This document shows, one piece after another, positions 29,328 through 39,171 of a stretch of DNA of 64,000 nucleotides. The notes below the pieces were generated by a model. It searched no databases, was not told the origin of the DNA, and was given only the letters and a program-made list of their open reading frames with translations. This stretch comes from Candidatus Woesearchaeota archaeon (GTDB lineage Archaea > Nanobdellota > Nanobdellia > Woesearchaeales > GW2011-AR4): the NCBI GenBank assembly GCA_016180235.1, contig JACPBQ010000005.1, positions 35,873 through 99,872 of the forward strand, given 5' to 3'. Each line of letters opens with the position of its first letter. Within the stretch, counting starts at the first letter, position 1. Both the position numbers and the translations under genes were made by a program.

Positions 29328-30305
29328 ATGAAAAATAAACCTGTTTTATTGGTGCTTATTGCTTCTCTTGGGTTCAGCTTTAATCCGGTTATAACAAAAA
29401 TCCTGTCTGATGAGATATCTATAAATGGCATATTATTCCTGCGCTTTCTATTGGTCACAATATTATTTCCTTTAGTCGCTATACCGTTAAGCGGGCACAC
29501 TCTAAAATCCTTTTTTGCCATAAAGCCAAAGCAATTGATGGTTTTTTTCCTGCTTTCTTTTTTGTTGGTTGCAAATATGCTCCTTTTCTTTAACGCATTC
29601 TATTTCATAAATGTAAACAGGGCATTGTTTATCCATCTGATGTATCCGGTAGTTGCCATTATACTGGCACACATATTCATAAAAGAGCCCGTAACCAAGC
29701 AGGACTTGATTGCTGCTTCCGTGTCTTTTTTGGGCATAGTGGCTATATTCTGGAACACCAGCCTGAAAGGGGGGAAAATTTTAGGCGACATAATGGTTAT
29801 TTTGTCTTTAATCTTATGGTGCAGCTACATGGTATTTAACAGGTATACTTCCTTAAGGGAGATACATTACAGGCAGACATTCTGGCTGTTTTTATTTGGC
29901 ACCTTGCTGTTGTTTCCTTCTTACTTACTATTCGGCATTGGGCAGCCAATAAGCAACATATCTATGAACGGGATATTTCTTATCCTGATTATAGTAATCT
30001 TCAGCACTTTAATACCCTACTCCATACTTTCTTATGTATCCAGGCACATAAAAACTTCCACCACGGGCCTTTTGCTGCTTTTGAGCCAGGTAATCTCAAT
30101 ATCATTGTCATTCATCATCCTTAAGGAAACCCCTGCAGCAAATGTGATTATTGGCGGCGTGCTTATAATTTTTTCAGCAGTAATCTCCATATACTCGTTT
30201 GACAAGCTGTTTTCCTTCAGGAAGTACCTTAAGGCAAAGAATCTCTATCGCGGCTTTGTCAAGGCAATAGATATCATTTACCGCAAGTTCGTTTACCGCA
30301 AATAA
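29328..30305 (+). CDS. EamA/DMT-family transporter
   Basis: 10-TM-like duplicated EamA pattern. Confidence 0.87.
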   Translation: MKNKPVLLVLIASLGFSFNPVITKILSDEISINGILFLRFLLVTILFPLVAIPLSGHTLKSFFAIKPKQLMVFFLLSFLLVANMLLFFNAFYFINVNRALFIHLMYPVVAIILAHIFIKEPVTKQDLIAASVSFLGIVAIFWNTSLKGGKILGDIMVILSLILWCSYMVFNRYTSLREIHYRQTFWLFLFGTLLLFPSYLLFGIGQPISNISMNGIFLILIIVIFSTLIPYSILSYVSRHIKTSTTGLLLLLSQVISISLSFIILKETPAANVIIGGVLIIFSAVISIYSFDKLFSFRKYLKAKNLYRGFVKAIDIIYRKFVYRK

Positions 30306-30462
30306 TTCATCATACTAATAACATCAAACAGCATTTTTTAAAATACAAAAACGAACTTATATATTTTATAACCACAACATTTAAATACAAGAAGGCACTT
30401 TGAAAAAAGTGCCAAAAAACACAATAGGTTGTGGTTCTTAGACAGGGTATATACGACATGTT

Positions 30463-33066
30463 GTGTCTATGTCCAGTGGTAAAAAGAGGGGTAGAGGGAT
30501 GCAAATGGTATCAAAAATTTCTCAGATAAAAAAACGCGATGGGAGCGTAGTTTCGTTCGACAGCAGCAAGATAGCCAACGCAATATTCAAGGCTGCAAGG
30601 TCTGTTGGCGGCCAGAACAGGGAAGAAGCAGACAGGCTTGTGGTTCAAGTCATCAAGGAGCTTGAAGAGCAGACAGAAGGCATCCCGACAGTTGAGCAGG
30701 TCCAGGATTTAGTGGAAAAAGTGCTGATAGAAGCAGGCCATGCAAAGACAGCCAAATCCTATATTGTATACAGGCAAAAAAGGGCAGAAGCAAGGGAAGA
30801 GAAGATGAGGGTCCTGGAAAAAGACTATCTGGACGAGGTTGACAAGAGGTTTGATGTCAATGCCTTGAGGGTTTTAAAGGCGAGATACCTAAAAAAAGAT
30901 GAGAAAGGAAAGCTTACAGAAACCCCAAAGCAGCTTTTTACAAGGATTTCCACCCATTTGGGGGTGCCGGAGATATTTTATGATGAAAAAGTGTTTGATA
31001 TAAATGAAAGGCAAAATGTTTTTGAGATTGAAGAATTTGAGAAGGAAAAGCATGACAACAAGCTATCAATAGGAGGCTACAAGCTAAACCAATACCACAT
31101 GGAAGGAATGAGAAGGCTTTATGAAAGATACAATAAGCAGAAAAAGATGAAGGTTTCATGGAGCCAGTTTTTAGAGCTCCTGGAGCAAGGCTATTTCAAC
31201 AAGTATGAGCGAAACATAGATGAATTCTATAACCTGATGGTTGAAAAAAAATTCATGCCTAACACTCCTGCAATAGCAAACTTCGGCAACTCTCTTGGAA
31301 TGGGATCCGCGTGCTTTGTCCTTGGAGTAGAAGATAGCATGGAAAGCATCATGGACACTTTGAAGCATACAGCTATAATCCACAAAAGCGGCGGAGGCAC
31401 AGGATTTAATTTCTCAAAGATAAGGCCTGAAGGCGATTTTGTGAGCTCAACTTCAGGAGCTGCATCCGGGCCATTGTCCTTCATGAGGATGTTTGACACA
31501 ATGACAGAGGTCGTAAAGCAGGGAGGGATAAGAAGAGGCGCAAATATGGGGATATTGAACAGCAACCACCCTGATATAGAGAAGTTCATAACAGCAAAAG
31601 CAGGAAACAAGGCTTTGACCAACTTCAATATATCTGTTTTGCTGATGCCGGATTTCTGGGAATGCTATGAAAAAAACAAGCCTTATCCATTATTGAATCC
31701 GAGGAATAATGAAGTGGTAAAGACCGTTGACCCCAGAGCCCTTTTTGACAAGATTGTTTTCCAGGCTTGGGAAAGCGCTGAACCGGGAGTGATTTTCTTT
31801 GATATTGTGAATGACTACAATCCGTTCTTTGAGCATCTGGGACCGATAGTAACGACAAACCCATGCGGAGAGGTATTGCTTTATCCGGATGAGCCATGCA
31901 ATCTGGGAAGCATAAACGTATGGGCTTTTGCAAAAGAGGACGAGCAGGGAAATGTGTATTATGACTGGAACAGCCTTAAAGAGGTCACAAAGAAATGCAC
32001 CAAGCTGCTTGACAATGTCATAGATGTGAATAAGTTTCCTTTAAAGCAGATAGAGGAGATGAGCCTCAACACAAGAAAGATTGGATTAGGGGTAATGGGA
32101 GTCGGAGACTTATTGTATGAGCTAAGGCTTCCGTACAACAGCGAAGAAGGAAGGAAGTTCATGGAAAAGCTGATGCAGTTCATTGCCTATCATTCGCATG
32201 TTGAAAGCATGGAGCTTGCGAGGAAGAGAGGAAACTTGCCTTATTATGACAAGAGCTTCTACCAGGAAGGAAGGCTTCCTTTCAGGGGCTTTGAGCTGAA
32301 GGATGAATGGGAGCATGACTGGAAAAAATTAAGCGATGATATTAAAAAATACGGCACAAGGAACGGCTACACTACAGTAATTGCGCCTACCGGCAGCATA
32401 TCAATGATAGCAGGATGCTCATCCGGAATGGAGCCTGTGTACAGCCTGGCTTTTGAGAAGAATGTCAAGGTCGGCAGCTTCTACTATGTTGACCCTGCTT
32501 TTGAAAGGGCATTGAGGAGGGAAGGCTTGTACTCCGAGGAGCACATGCAGGAAATATGCGAGAATGGAGGAAGCGTTCAGGGCCTGGAAGATTTTCCGGC
32601 AAAGCTCCAGAAGGCCTTTGTCACAGCGATGGACATAAACCCAGAAGACCATATAAGGGCACTTGCGGCATTCCAGAAATGGGTTGACAGCTCGATTTCA
32701 AAGACAAATAATTTCCCGGCAGATGCTACTGTTGAGCATATGAGAGACAGCTATATACTGGCTTACAGGCTCGGATGCAAGGACGTTACTGTTTTCAGGG
32801 ACTCAAGCATAAAGAACCAGGTTTTAGTAGCGCCTAAGAAGAAAGAAATTGTTAAGAAAGCTGCTGTTATCGAAGCTGCTGAGATAAAGCATGAGCTTGG
32901 AGCTGCGGGAAACGGAAGCGCAATGGCGCAGAAAGAGCTTGACTCCGGAAGGCTGGTCATGCAGAGCGAGAGCAAGACAAGAACATGCCCTGAATGCGGA
33001 GGCCAAGCGCAGATACAGGAAGGCTGTGTAAGCTGCAAGGCTTGCGGCTGGGCACTGTGCAAGTGA
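30463..33066 (+). CDS. nrdJ: Adenosylcobalamin-dependent (class II) ribonucleotide reductase with ATP-cone and C-terminal Cys-rich tail
   Basis: ATP-cone N-terminus, ACFVLGVEDS, TTNPCGEVLLYPDEPCNLGSINV, C-term CPECGGQAQIQEGCVSCKACG; start may be ~30502. Confidence 0.93.
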   Translation: MSMSSGKKRGRGMQMVSKISQIKKRDGSVVSFDSSKIANAIFKAARSVGGQNREEADRLVVQVIKELEEQTEGIPTVEQVQDLVEKVLIEAGHAKTAKSYIVYRQKRAEAREEKMRVLEKDYLDEVDKRFDVNALRVLKARYLKKDEKGKLTETPKQLFTRISTHLGVPEIFYDEKVFDINERQNVFEIEEFEKEKHDNKLSIGGYKLNQYHMEGMRRLYERYNKQKKMKVSWSQFLELLEQGYFNKYERNIDEFYNLMVEKKFMPNTPAIANFGNSLGMGSACFVLGVEDSMESIMDTLKHTAIIHKSGGGTGFNFSKIRPEGDFVSSTSGAASGPLSFMRMFDTMTEVVKQGGIRRGANMGILNSNHPDIEKFITAKAGNKALTNFNISVLLMPDFWECYEKNKPYPLLNPRNNEVVKTVDPRALFDKIVFQAWESAEPGVIFFDIVNDYNPFFEHLGPIVTTNPCGEVLLYPDEPCNLGSINVWAFAKEDEQGNVYYDWNSLKEVTKKCTKLLDNVIDVNKFPLKQIEEMSLNTRKIGLGVMGVGDLLYELRLPYNSEEGRKFMEKLMQFIAYHSHVESMELARKRGNLPYYDKSFYQEGRLPFRGFELKDEWEHDWKKLSDDIKKYGTRNGYTTVIAPTGSISMIAGCSSGMEPVYSLAFEKNVKVGSFYYVDPAFERALRREGLYSEEHMQEICENGGSVQGLEDFPAKLQKAFVTAMDINPEDHIRALAAFQKWVDSSISKTNNFPADATVEHMRDSYILAYRLGCKDVTVFRDSSIKNQVLVAPKKKEIVKKAAVIEAAEIKHELGAAGNGSAMAQKELDSGRLVMQSESKTRTCPECGGQAQIQEGCVSCKACGWALCK

Positions 33067-33130
33067 TTTCAACTTTAGTTTTTTGCTTTTTCTTTAATGA
33101 TTTATTATAATCATCAATCCGCCTTCGGCA

Positions 33131-33180
33131 AATTTTAGTGCTCGGCGTCGCTCTCTAACATACGCTCCGCCTCGCTCACC
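33131..33180. repeat. Dispersed intergenic hairpin, family B copy 2
   Basis: TTTTAGTGCTCGGCGTCGCTCTCTAACATACGCTCCGCCTCGC, similar to copies at ~22.06 and ~59.73 kb. Confidence 0.6.
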
Positions 33181-33250
33181 TATTGGGACTAAATTAATTA
33201 TTCAAAATTAGAAAACTATTAAAAATAAGCATTTATTAGCCTATTCCATT

Positions 33251-33865
33251 ATGGTAACAAAGCTAAAGAAGAGGATTATAGTGGAAGGGGATGAGAATAA
33301 GGAGCATCTTGGATTAGTCCATGTTGTAACAGGAGATGGCAAAGGCAAGACAACAAGTTCTTTAGGCCTTGCGGTAAGGGCATTGGGCAGCAATTTAAAG
33401 GTTTATATGGTGCAATTCCTTAAGTCAGGAACAACCGGAGAGATCTTTACGATACAAAAGCACCTGCCGGGCATGAATATAATGCAGTTTGGAGTTGATG
33501 CGGTAAAAGAAAGGCAGGAGAACCTGGATGCTTTCAGGGACAAGGGGAGCAAATTTGTGTTTAATCCGGATGAGGAGGAGAAGGGAGCTGCAATTATGGG
33601 CTTTGAGCATGCAAAAAAGATAATAAAGTCAGGAGAGTATGACCTTGTGATATTGGACGAGATAAATGTTGTACTGGATAAAGGGATAATTCCGATAAAA
33701 GAAGTTCTTGGGCTGATGGAGAACCACGGCAATGTGGAGCTGTACTTTACGGGAAGGGATGCCCCTCAGGAGATCATTGACAAAGCTGATTATGTTTCGG
33801 TTGTTAAAGGAATAAAGCATCCCTGGCAAAGGGGAATAAAAGCCAGGAAGGGAATTGAGTTTTGA
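33251..33865 (+). CDS. cobO: Cob(I)yrinic acid a,c-diamide adenosyltransferase
   Basis: HVVTGDGKGKTTSSLGLAVRALG P-loop, LVILDEINVVLDKG. Confidence 0.95.
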   Translation: MVTKLKKRIIVEGDENKEHLGLVHVVTGDGKGKTTSSLGLAVRALGSNLKVYMVQFLKSGTTGEIFTIQKHLPGMNIMQFGVDAVKERQENLDAFRDKGSKFVFNPDEEEKGAAIMGFEHAKKIIKSGEYDLVILDEINVVLDKGIIPIKEVLGLMENHGNVELYFTGRDAPQEIIDKADYVSVVKGIKHPWQRGIKARKGIEF

Positions 33866-35751
33866 GAAAGAATATGGCAAAAATAAAGCTTAGCAATAAT
33901 GCACTGCAAATCCTGGAAAAGAGGTACCTCAGGAAAGATCCAGAAGGAAAAGTGACAGAGAAGCCAGAGGATTTGTTTTTGAGAGTTGCTAGCAATATTG
34001 CAATTGCAGATGCAAAATATCTGCTAAAAGGAGAAATTGAGCAATTGCAGCAGGAGCTCAATAAAGAATATTATGAATTAGCAAAAGAAAGAGCAGTTCA
34101 AAATCTGATAAACAAGAATAAGAAAATAAAGGATAAAATAAAAAAAACCGGGAAAGAATTCTATGACATGATGGCAAGGCTTGATTTCCTGCCTAATTCT
34201 CCCACTTTATTCAATGCCGGCAGGAAGCTGCAGCAGCTTGCTGCTTGTTTTGTTTTGCCAGTTGAAGATGATCTGGATTCAATCTTTAAAGCGCTGCATT
34301 ATGCTGCCAAGATTTCCAAGTCGGGCTCCGGAACAGGATTTAATTTCTCCAGACTAAGGCCAAAAAATGACGTGATAGCCTCTGTTACCGGATTTTCCTC
34401 AGGCCCGTTGTCTTTCATGAAAATCTTTGATGCTGTGACAGAGCAGATAAAATTAGGGGGGTTAAGAAGGGGAGCGCATATGGGCATTTTGAGGGTTGAC
34501 CATCCGGATATAGAGGAATTTGTCACGATAAAGGCAAGGGAAAAGGTCCTTGAAAACTTCAACATATCTGTCTCAATAACCGACAAGTTCATGCATGCTG
34601 TCGAGAAAAACAAGGATTATTCTCTGATAAACCCAAGGACAGGGGAAAAAGCAAAAGAGGAAAATGCGAACAGGATTTTTGAGATGATATGCCAGACATC
34701 CTGGAAGACCGGAGACCCTGGGCTTCTATTCATTGACAGGATAAATGAGAATAATCCTACACCCAGGCTTGGCATGCTGGAGAGCACTGACAGTTGCGGG
34801 GAGCAGCCCCTGCTGCCATATGAATCGGCAAACTTAGGCTCCATAAACCTTTCAAATATGATAGATAGCGGGAAGATTAATTTTAAAAAATTGGAAAAAA
34901 CTGTACATTTAGCCATACATTTCCTTGACAATGTCATAGACATGTGCAATTACCCGACTCCTGAAACAAAGGATGTTGTGGGCAAAAACAGAAAAATCGG
35001 CTTAGGAATAATGGGTTTTGCTGAAATGCTTGTAAAGATGAAGATACCATACAACTCCGATAAAGCAGTCAAGGCTGCCGGGAATTTAATAAGTTTCATA
35101 AGGGAGGAAGCTGATAAAGCCTCTATTGAGCTGGCTAAGGAAAGAGGATTTTTCCCTGGCTGGGAAGACAGCATTTACAACAAGGAAAGCAAGAGCTTTA
35201 GGGGAAAGCACCTCAAACTGAGGAATGCGACAAGATTAACTCTAGCTCCAACAGGAAGCATAAGCATAATTGCAAACACTTCCTTCGGTATTGAGCCTTT
35301 GTTTGCATTAAGCTTTGTAAGGATGCTCAATGACGGCTCCGAGCAGATGAATGTGGACAGAAATTTTGAGGATATTATGAAAAAAAGGGGATTATACAGG
35401 GACGAGCTTATGAGGTTCATAGCGAAAAAGGGAAGCATACAGCAGATTGCTTCGATACCGAAGGATATAAGGGAGGTTTTTGCAGTGTCTTATGACATAA
35501 CCCCGGAATACCATGTAAAGATACAGGCTGCTTTCCAGAAGCATGTTGACAATGCTGTCTCAAAAACAGTAACATTGCCCAATGAGGCAAGCGTGGAGGA
35601 TGTAAAAAGGACTTACATGCTTGCCTATAAGATGGGGTGCAAGGGGATTTCGATTTACAGGTTTGGAAGCAGGGATGACCAGGTATTGTTTTTGAGAGGC
35701 ATTAAAGATAATCAAGTGAGTTTGACAAACTGGCTGAAGCATTTGAGGTAA
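33862..35751 (+). CDS. Second class II ribonucleotide reductase paralogue with altered active site
   Basis: RNR alpha homology (ACFVLPVEDD, LAPTGSISIIA) but STDSCGEQPLLPYESANLGSINL and no C-terminal Cys pair. Confidence 0.9.
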   Translation: MRKNMAKIKLSNNALQILEKRYLRKDPEGKVTEKPEDLFLRVASNIAIADAKYLLKGEIEQLQQELNKEYYELAKERAVQNLINKNKKIKDKIKKTGKEFYDMMARLDFLPNSPTLFNAGRKLQQLAACFVLPVEDDLDSIFKALHYAAKISKSGSGTGFNFSRLRPKNDVIASVTGFSSGPLSFMKIFDAVTEQIKLGGLRRGAHMGILRVDHPDIEEFVTIKAREKVLENFNISVSITDKFMHAVEKNKDYSLINPRTGEKAKEENANRIFEMICQTSWKTGDPGLLFIDRINENNPTPRLGMLESTDSCGEQPLLPYESANLGSINLSNMIDSGKINFKKLEKTVHLAIHFLDNVIDMCNYPTPETKDVVGKNRKIGLGIMGFAEMLVKMKIPYNSDKAVKAAGNLISFIREEADKASIELAKERGFFPGWEDSIYNKESKSFRGKHLKLRNATRLTLAPTGSISIIANTSFGIEPLFALSFVRMLNDGSEQMNVDRNFEDIMKKRGLYRDELMRFIAKKGSIQQIASIPKDIREVFAVSYDITPEYHVKIQAAFQKHVDNAVSKTVTLPNEASVEDVKRTYMLAYKMGCKGISIYRFGSRDDQVLFLRGIKDNQVSLTNWLKHLR

Positions 35752-35756
35752 AATAT

Positions 35757-35900
35757 CATAAAAATCGGTCGCAAGTGTCCTACTCAGCCCTAAAGGGCTG
35801 AGTTTGAACGGACACTTGCATCTATAGACCGATTTTTAGGATGCCAAAAATGCTTCATCCAGCACCTAAAGGTGCTGGTTTTCGCATTTTTGTGCATAAT
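35757..35900. repeat. Nested-palindrome repeat, family A copy 1 (two modules)
   Basis: AAAAATCGGTC/GACCGATTTTT and GCAAGTGTCC/GGACACTTGC enclosing CTCAGCCCTAAAGGGCTGAG, then CCAGCACCTAAAGGTGCTGG. Confidence 0.8.
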
Positions 35901-36208
35901 AAATAATTGATTAAATTGGCATACAAATAAAAAACAATGCCAATAAAGTTTACCAACAAGTGCACAATCATTTGATTAAATAAATATGACTTGCAAATTG
36001 ATAAGTTAGTGCAATAAAAAATAATTACCGAGCGTTTTTGCAATAAAAAGTTGCCAGCGGCACTCGCTATGCTCGTGCAATTCACTGGCAAAAACGCAGG
36101 CTTATTATTAAATATTTTTTATTGCCCGAAGAATATTAAAAGTGAAATTAAAAAACAGCAGAACAACTAGTTGTGAGCATAAGATAAGAATCAAAGGAAT
36201 AATTCAAA

Positions 36209-36928
36209 ATGCAATCAATAAAACTAAGCGATAATCTTGCAATAAGGAACCTGAAAAAGGAGTATTTATTGAAAAAGGAAAGGATAGCTAAAAGGCTGCA
36301 GGAGTTTGACAGATTTTATTCCGGGAATTATTCATGGCATTTTGAAGACAATGTTATGGAATTAAGGCAAAATAATAAGAATCCTGATTATAATTTGTTT
36401 GAGGAGCTTTGCTTCTGCATTTTGACTGCAAATACAAGCGCTGAGATGGGGATGAAAAGCATCGATAAGATAAGGAATCTGCTCATTGAAGGGAAATCTG
36501 AAGAGATGTCAAAAGAACTTGAGGGAACTTACCGATTTAATAACTTAAGGCCTGCATTCATTGCTTATACAAGGGAAAAATTACAAAAAAGCCATAATTT
36601 TGAATTAAAAAATATTATTGAAACTCTGAAAAATAACCCGGATATGCTGAGGGATTTTTTTGTCGAGAATGTAAAGGGCTTCGGGTACAAGGAAGCATCC
36701 CATTTTCTGAGAAACATAGGGCTTAAGGGCTATGCAATCCTGGACAAGCACATACTTAATTCAATGATTGAATTCAATATAATAGAGGAAATAAAAATGC
36801 CCTTGAATAAAGACCGGTATAAGGAGCTGGAAGCAAAACTAAGGCAGTTCAGCAACGAGATTGGGATACCGATGGATGAGCTGGATTTGCTGCTTTGGAG
36901 CAGGAAGAACGGAAGGATCCTGAAATGA
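36209..36928 (+). CDS. ogg: N-glycosylase/DNA lyase (Ogg2-like)
   Basis: HhH-GPD protein; LCFCILTANTSAEMG, GFGYKEASHFLRNIGLKGYAILDKHIL. Confidence 0.87.
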   Translation: MQSIKLSDNLAIRNLKKEYLLKKERIAKRLQEFDRFYSGNYSWHFEDNVMELRQNNKNPDYNLFEELCFCILTANTSAEMGMKSIDKIRNLLIEGKSEEMSKELEGTYRFNNLRPAFIAYTREKLQKSHNFELKNIIETLKNNPDMLRDFFVENVKGFGYKEASHFLRNIGLKGYAILDKHILNSMIEFNIIEEIKMPLNKDRYKELEAKLRQFSNEIGIPMDELDLLLWSRKNGRILK

Positions 36929-36937
36929 GGCGGTTTT

Positions 36938-37402
36938 ATGATTAGTTTAAAAGAAGGCCAGAAAGCCCCTGATTTTAAGCTTAAAGACAGCAATGGAAAA
37001 GAGGTAAAATTATCGGAGTTTAAAGGGAAAAATGTTGCATTGTATTTTTATCCCAAGGATGATACTTCAGGCTGCACCAAACAAGCATGCGATTTCAGGG
37101 ACAATATAGGCAAAGTAAAAAAACTGAATGCTGTTGTCCTGGGCATAAGCAATGACGATGAGAAATCGCATAAAAAATTCACGGAGAAATATGGGCTAAA
37201 TTTCACTTTATTATGCGATACTGACAAGAAGGTTTCAAAGGCTTATGGAGCATATGGGAAAAAGAAATTCATGGGCAAGGAATACATGGGCATAACCAGG
37301 TCAACCTTTGTAATAGACGAAAAGGGCAATATATCAAAAATATTCTACAAAGTCAACCCTGAAAAAAGCATTTCGGAAGTTCTGGAAGCGCTAAAGAAGT
37401 AA
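36938..37402 (+). CDS. bcp: Thioredoxin-dependent peroxiredoxin (Bcp/PrxQ)
   Basis: YFYPKDDTSGCTKQACDFRD. Confidence 0.95.
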   Translation: MISLKEGQKAPDFKLKDSNGKEVKLSEFKGKNVALYFYPKDDTSGCTKQACDFRDNIGKVKKLNAVVLGISNDDEKSHKKFTEKYGLNFTLLCDTDKKVSKAYGAYGKKKFMGKEYMGITRSTFVIDEKGNISKIFYKVNPEKSISEVLEALKK

Positions 37403-37461
37403 TGCCATTACAACAAACAATTCCGGTAACATTAATATATCCAAACAATATTACAAATTAA

Positions 37462-38061
37462 ATGCTGAAAGCCCCTAAAAACATTGGCAAGATAATAAAG
37501 CTGCTAAAAAAAGAGATAAGGCAATTTAAGGAGCCAATAGCAACGGAGATAGGAGAAAAAACAAAAGATCCTTTCCTTGTCCTTATTTCCTGCATAATGA
37601 GCCTGAGGACGCTTAAATTATCAAAAAAGCAGATAGAAAAGGCAATTTTTCCAGTCGGCTTCTATCCGACAAAAGCGAAATATATTATAGAGACGTGCAA
37701 AATTCTGATTGAAAAATATGATGGCGAAGTTCCTGACAATGAAGAAGAATTATTGCAGTTGCCAGGCATTGGAAGGAAATGCATGGGAATTGTCATGTGC
37801 TATGGATTCGGAAAAAATTCCCACATACCGACGGACACTCACGTGCATAAATTGGCAAACAGGCTTGGCTGGGTCAAAACAAAAACCCCTGAAAAAACAG
37901 AGATTGCCTTAACAAAAACAATCCCAAGAAAATACTGGCATGACCTGAATAATCTGCTTGTAGCGCATGGCCAGAATGTCTGCGTTCCTGTAAGCCCTTT
38001 CTGTTCAAAATGCGCCATTAGCAAGTATTGCCCAAAAATAGGGGTCAAGAAGTCAAGATAG
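37462..38061 (+). CDS. nth: Endonuclease III
   Basis: LPGIGRKCMGIVM, PTDTHVHKLANRLG, CxxxxxxCxxCxxxxxC Fe-S motif. Confidence 0.93.
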   Translation: MLKAPKNIGKIIKLLKKEIRQFKEPIATEIGEKTKDPFLVLISCIMSLRTLKLSKKQIEKAIFPVGFYPTKAKYIIETCKILIEKYDGEVPDNEEELLQLPGIGRKCMGIVMCYGFGKNSHIPTDTHVHKLANRLGWVKTKTPEKTEIALTKTIPRKYWHDLNNLLVAHGQNVCVPVSPFCSKCAISKYCPKIGVKKSR

Positions 38062-39171
38062 CTACAAAGTCATCACTTTCCTCGCGGTAGACCTTCCGAA
38101 ATCCGTAAGCCTGAGGAGCTTTCCGTCATCCACTATCAAGCCTTCCTTGACAGACTTTGATATGACCTTCTCTGCAAATCTTTTCGGCCATCTCATGTGT
38201 ATGAGGGAGTTTGTAAAGGTGTTTTCCTCTGTTTCTTTCCTGGTGCCTTCGTGGGCAAGAAGATGCACTGCAAGCATACTTAACGCAAATTCATATCTCC
38301 GGTTGCGGTGGGTTATCAATTTTGCAATAAGGCCGCTGCCCGGAGCAAAAAGCAGTGCTGCAAGGAAGAAAATTCCAGACATCATCGCCATTGACCCTGC
38401 TATAGAGGCATCAAAAATCCTTGCGAGGTAAAATCCGGATACTGAAGATATTATGCCGATCAATGCGCTGACATATATCATGGAATGAAGCCTGCTGGTC
38501 AGGAGGAATGCTGCTGAAGGAGGCGCTATTATAAGAGCTACTACCAGAATAGAGCCGACTGAATCAAAAGCGCCTACTGCCGTTATGCTTACCAAAGCCA
38601 TGAGAGCATAGTGGATAATTGCAGGGCTGAAGCCGAGTGAAACGGCCAAAGCTGAGTCGAAAGTTGCCAGCTTCAGCTCCTTGTAGAAGACAATTATGAA
38701 TATCAGATTCAGCAGGAGTACCGAGCCCATTATCCACCATGATACCGGGCCCAAGTCAATGCCATTTATCAGCAGCCTGTTGAAAGGTGCCAATCCTATT
38801 TCTCCGAGAAGCACGGCATCAGAGTCTATATGGACATTGCCTGCGAATTTTGATATAAGGATGACCCCGATTGAGAATAGTGCCGGAAAAACAAGGCCTA
38901 TGGACGCGTCTTCTTTCATCTTGCCTGTCTTTTTCAGCAGCTCTGTAAGTATCACTGTCAATACTCCCACTAATGCTGCCCCGATTATGAGAAAAGGGGA
39001 GGACACGTCGCGGATTATGAAGAAAGCAAGCACTATGCCAAGAAGGATGGAATGGCTGATTGCATCACTCATCAGAGACATGCGCCTCAATACCAGAAAA
39101 ACTCCCGGAAGGCCGCAAGCCACGGCAACGATGGCCGCAAGGATGAGGATCTCTGCCTGGGGAGAGAGCAT
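38062..39171 (-). CDS. Metal (Zn/Mn) ABC transporter permease with C-terminal winged-helix-like extension
   Basis: ABC-3 family TM region; C-term HLLAHEGTRKETEENTFTNSLIHMRWPKRFAEKVISKSVKEGLIVDDGKLLRLTDFGR. Confidence 0.9.
   Translation of the reverse strand: MLSPQAEILILAAIVAVACGLPGVFLVLRRMSLMSDAISHSILLGIVLAFFIIRDVSSPFLIIGAALVGVLTVILTELLKKTGKMKEDASIGLVFPALFSIGVILISKFAGNVHIDSDAVLLGEIGLAPFNRLLINGIDLGPVSWWIMGSVLLLNLIFIIVFYKELKLATFDSALAVSLGFSPAIIHYALMALVSITAVGAFDSVGSILVVALIIAPPSAAFLLTSRLHSMIYVSALIGIISSVSGFYLARIFDASIAGSMAMMSGIFFLAALLFAPGSGLIAKLITHRNRRYEFALSMLAVHLLAHEGTRKETEENTFTNSLIHMRWPKRFAEKVISKSVKEGLIVDDGKLLRLTDFGRSTARKVMTL

Noticed and set aside
35855-36091. ORF 35855-36091 (-)
   Set aside because: It overlaps repeat copy 1 and the spacer inverted repeat; no recognisable domain.
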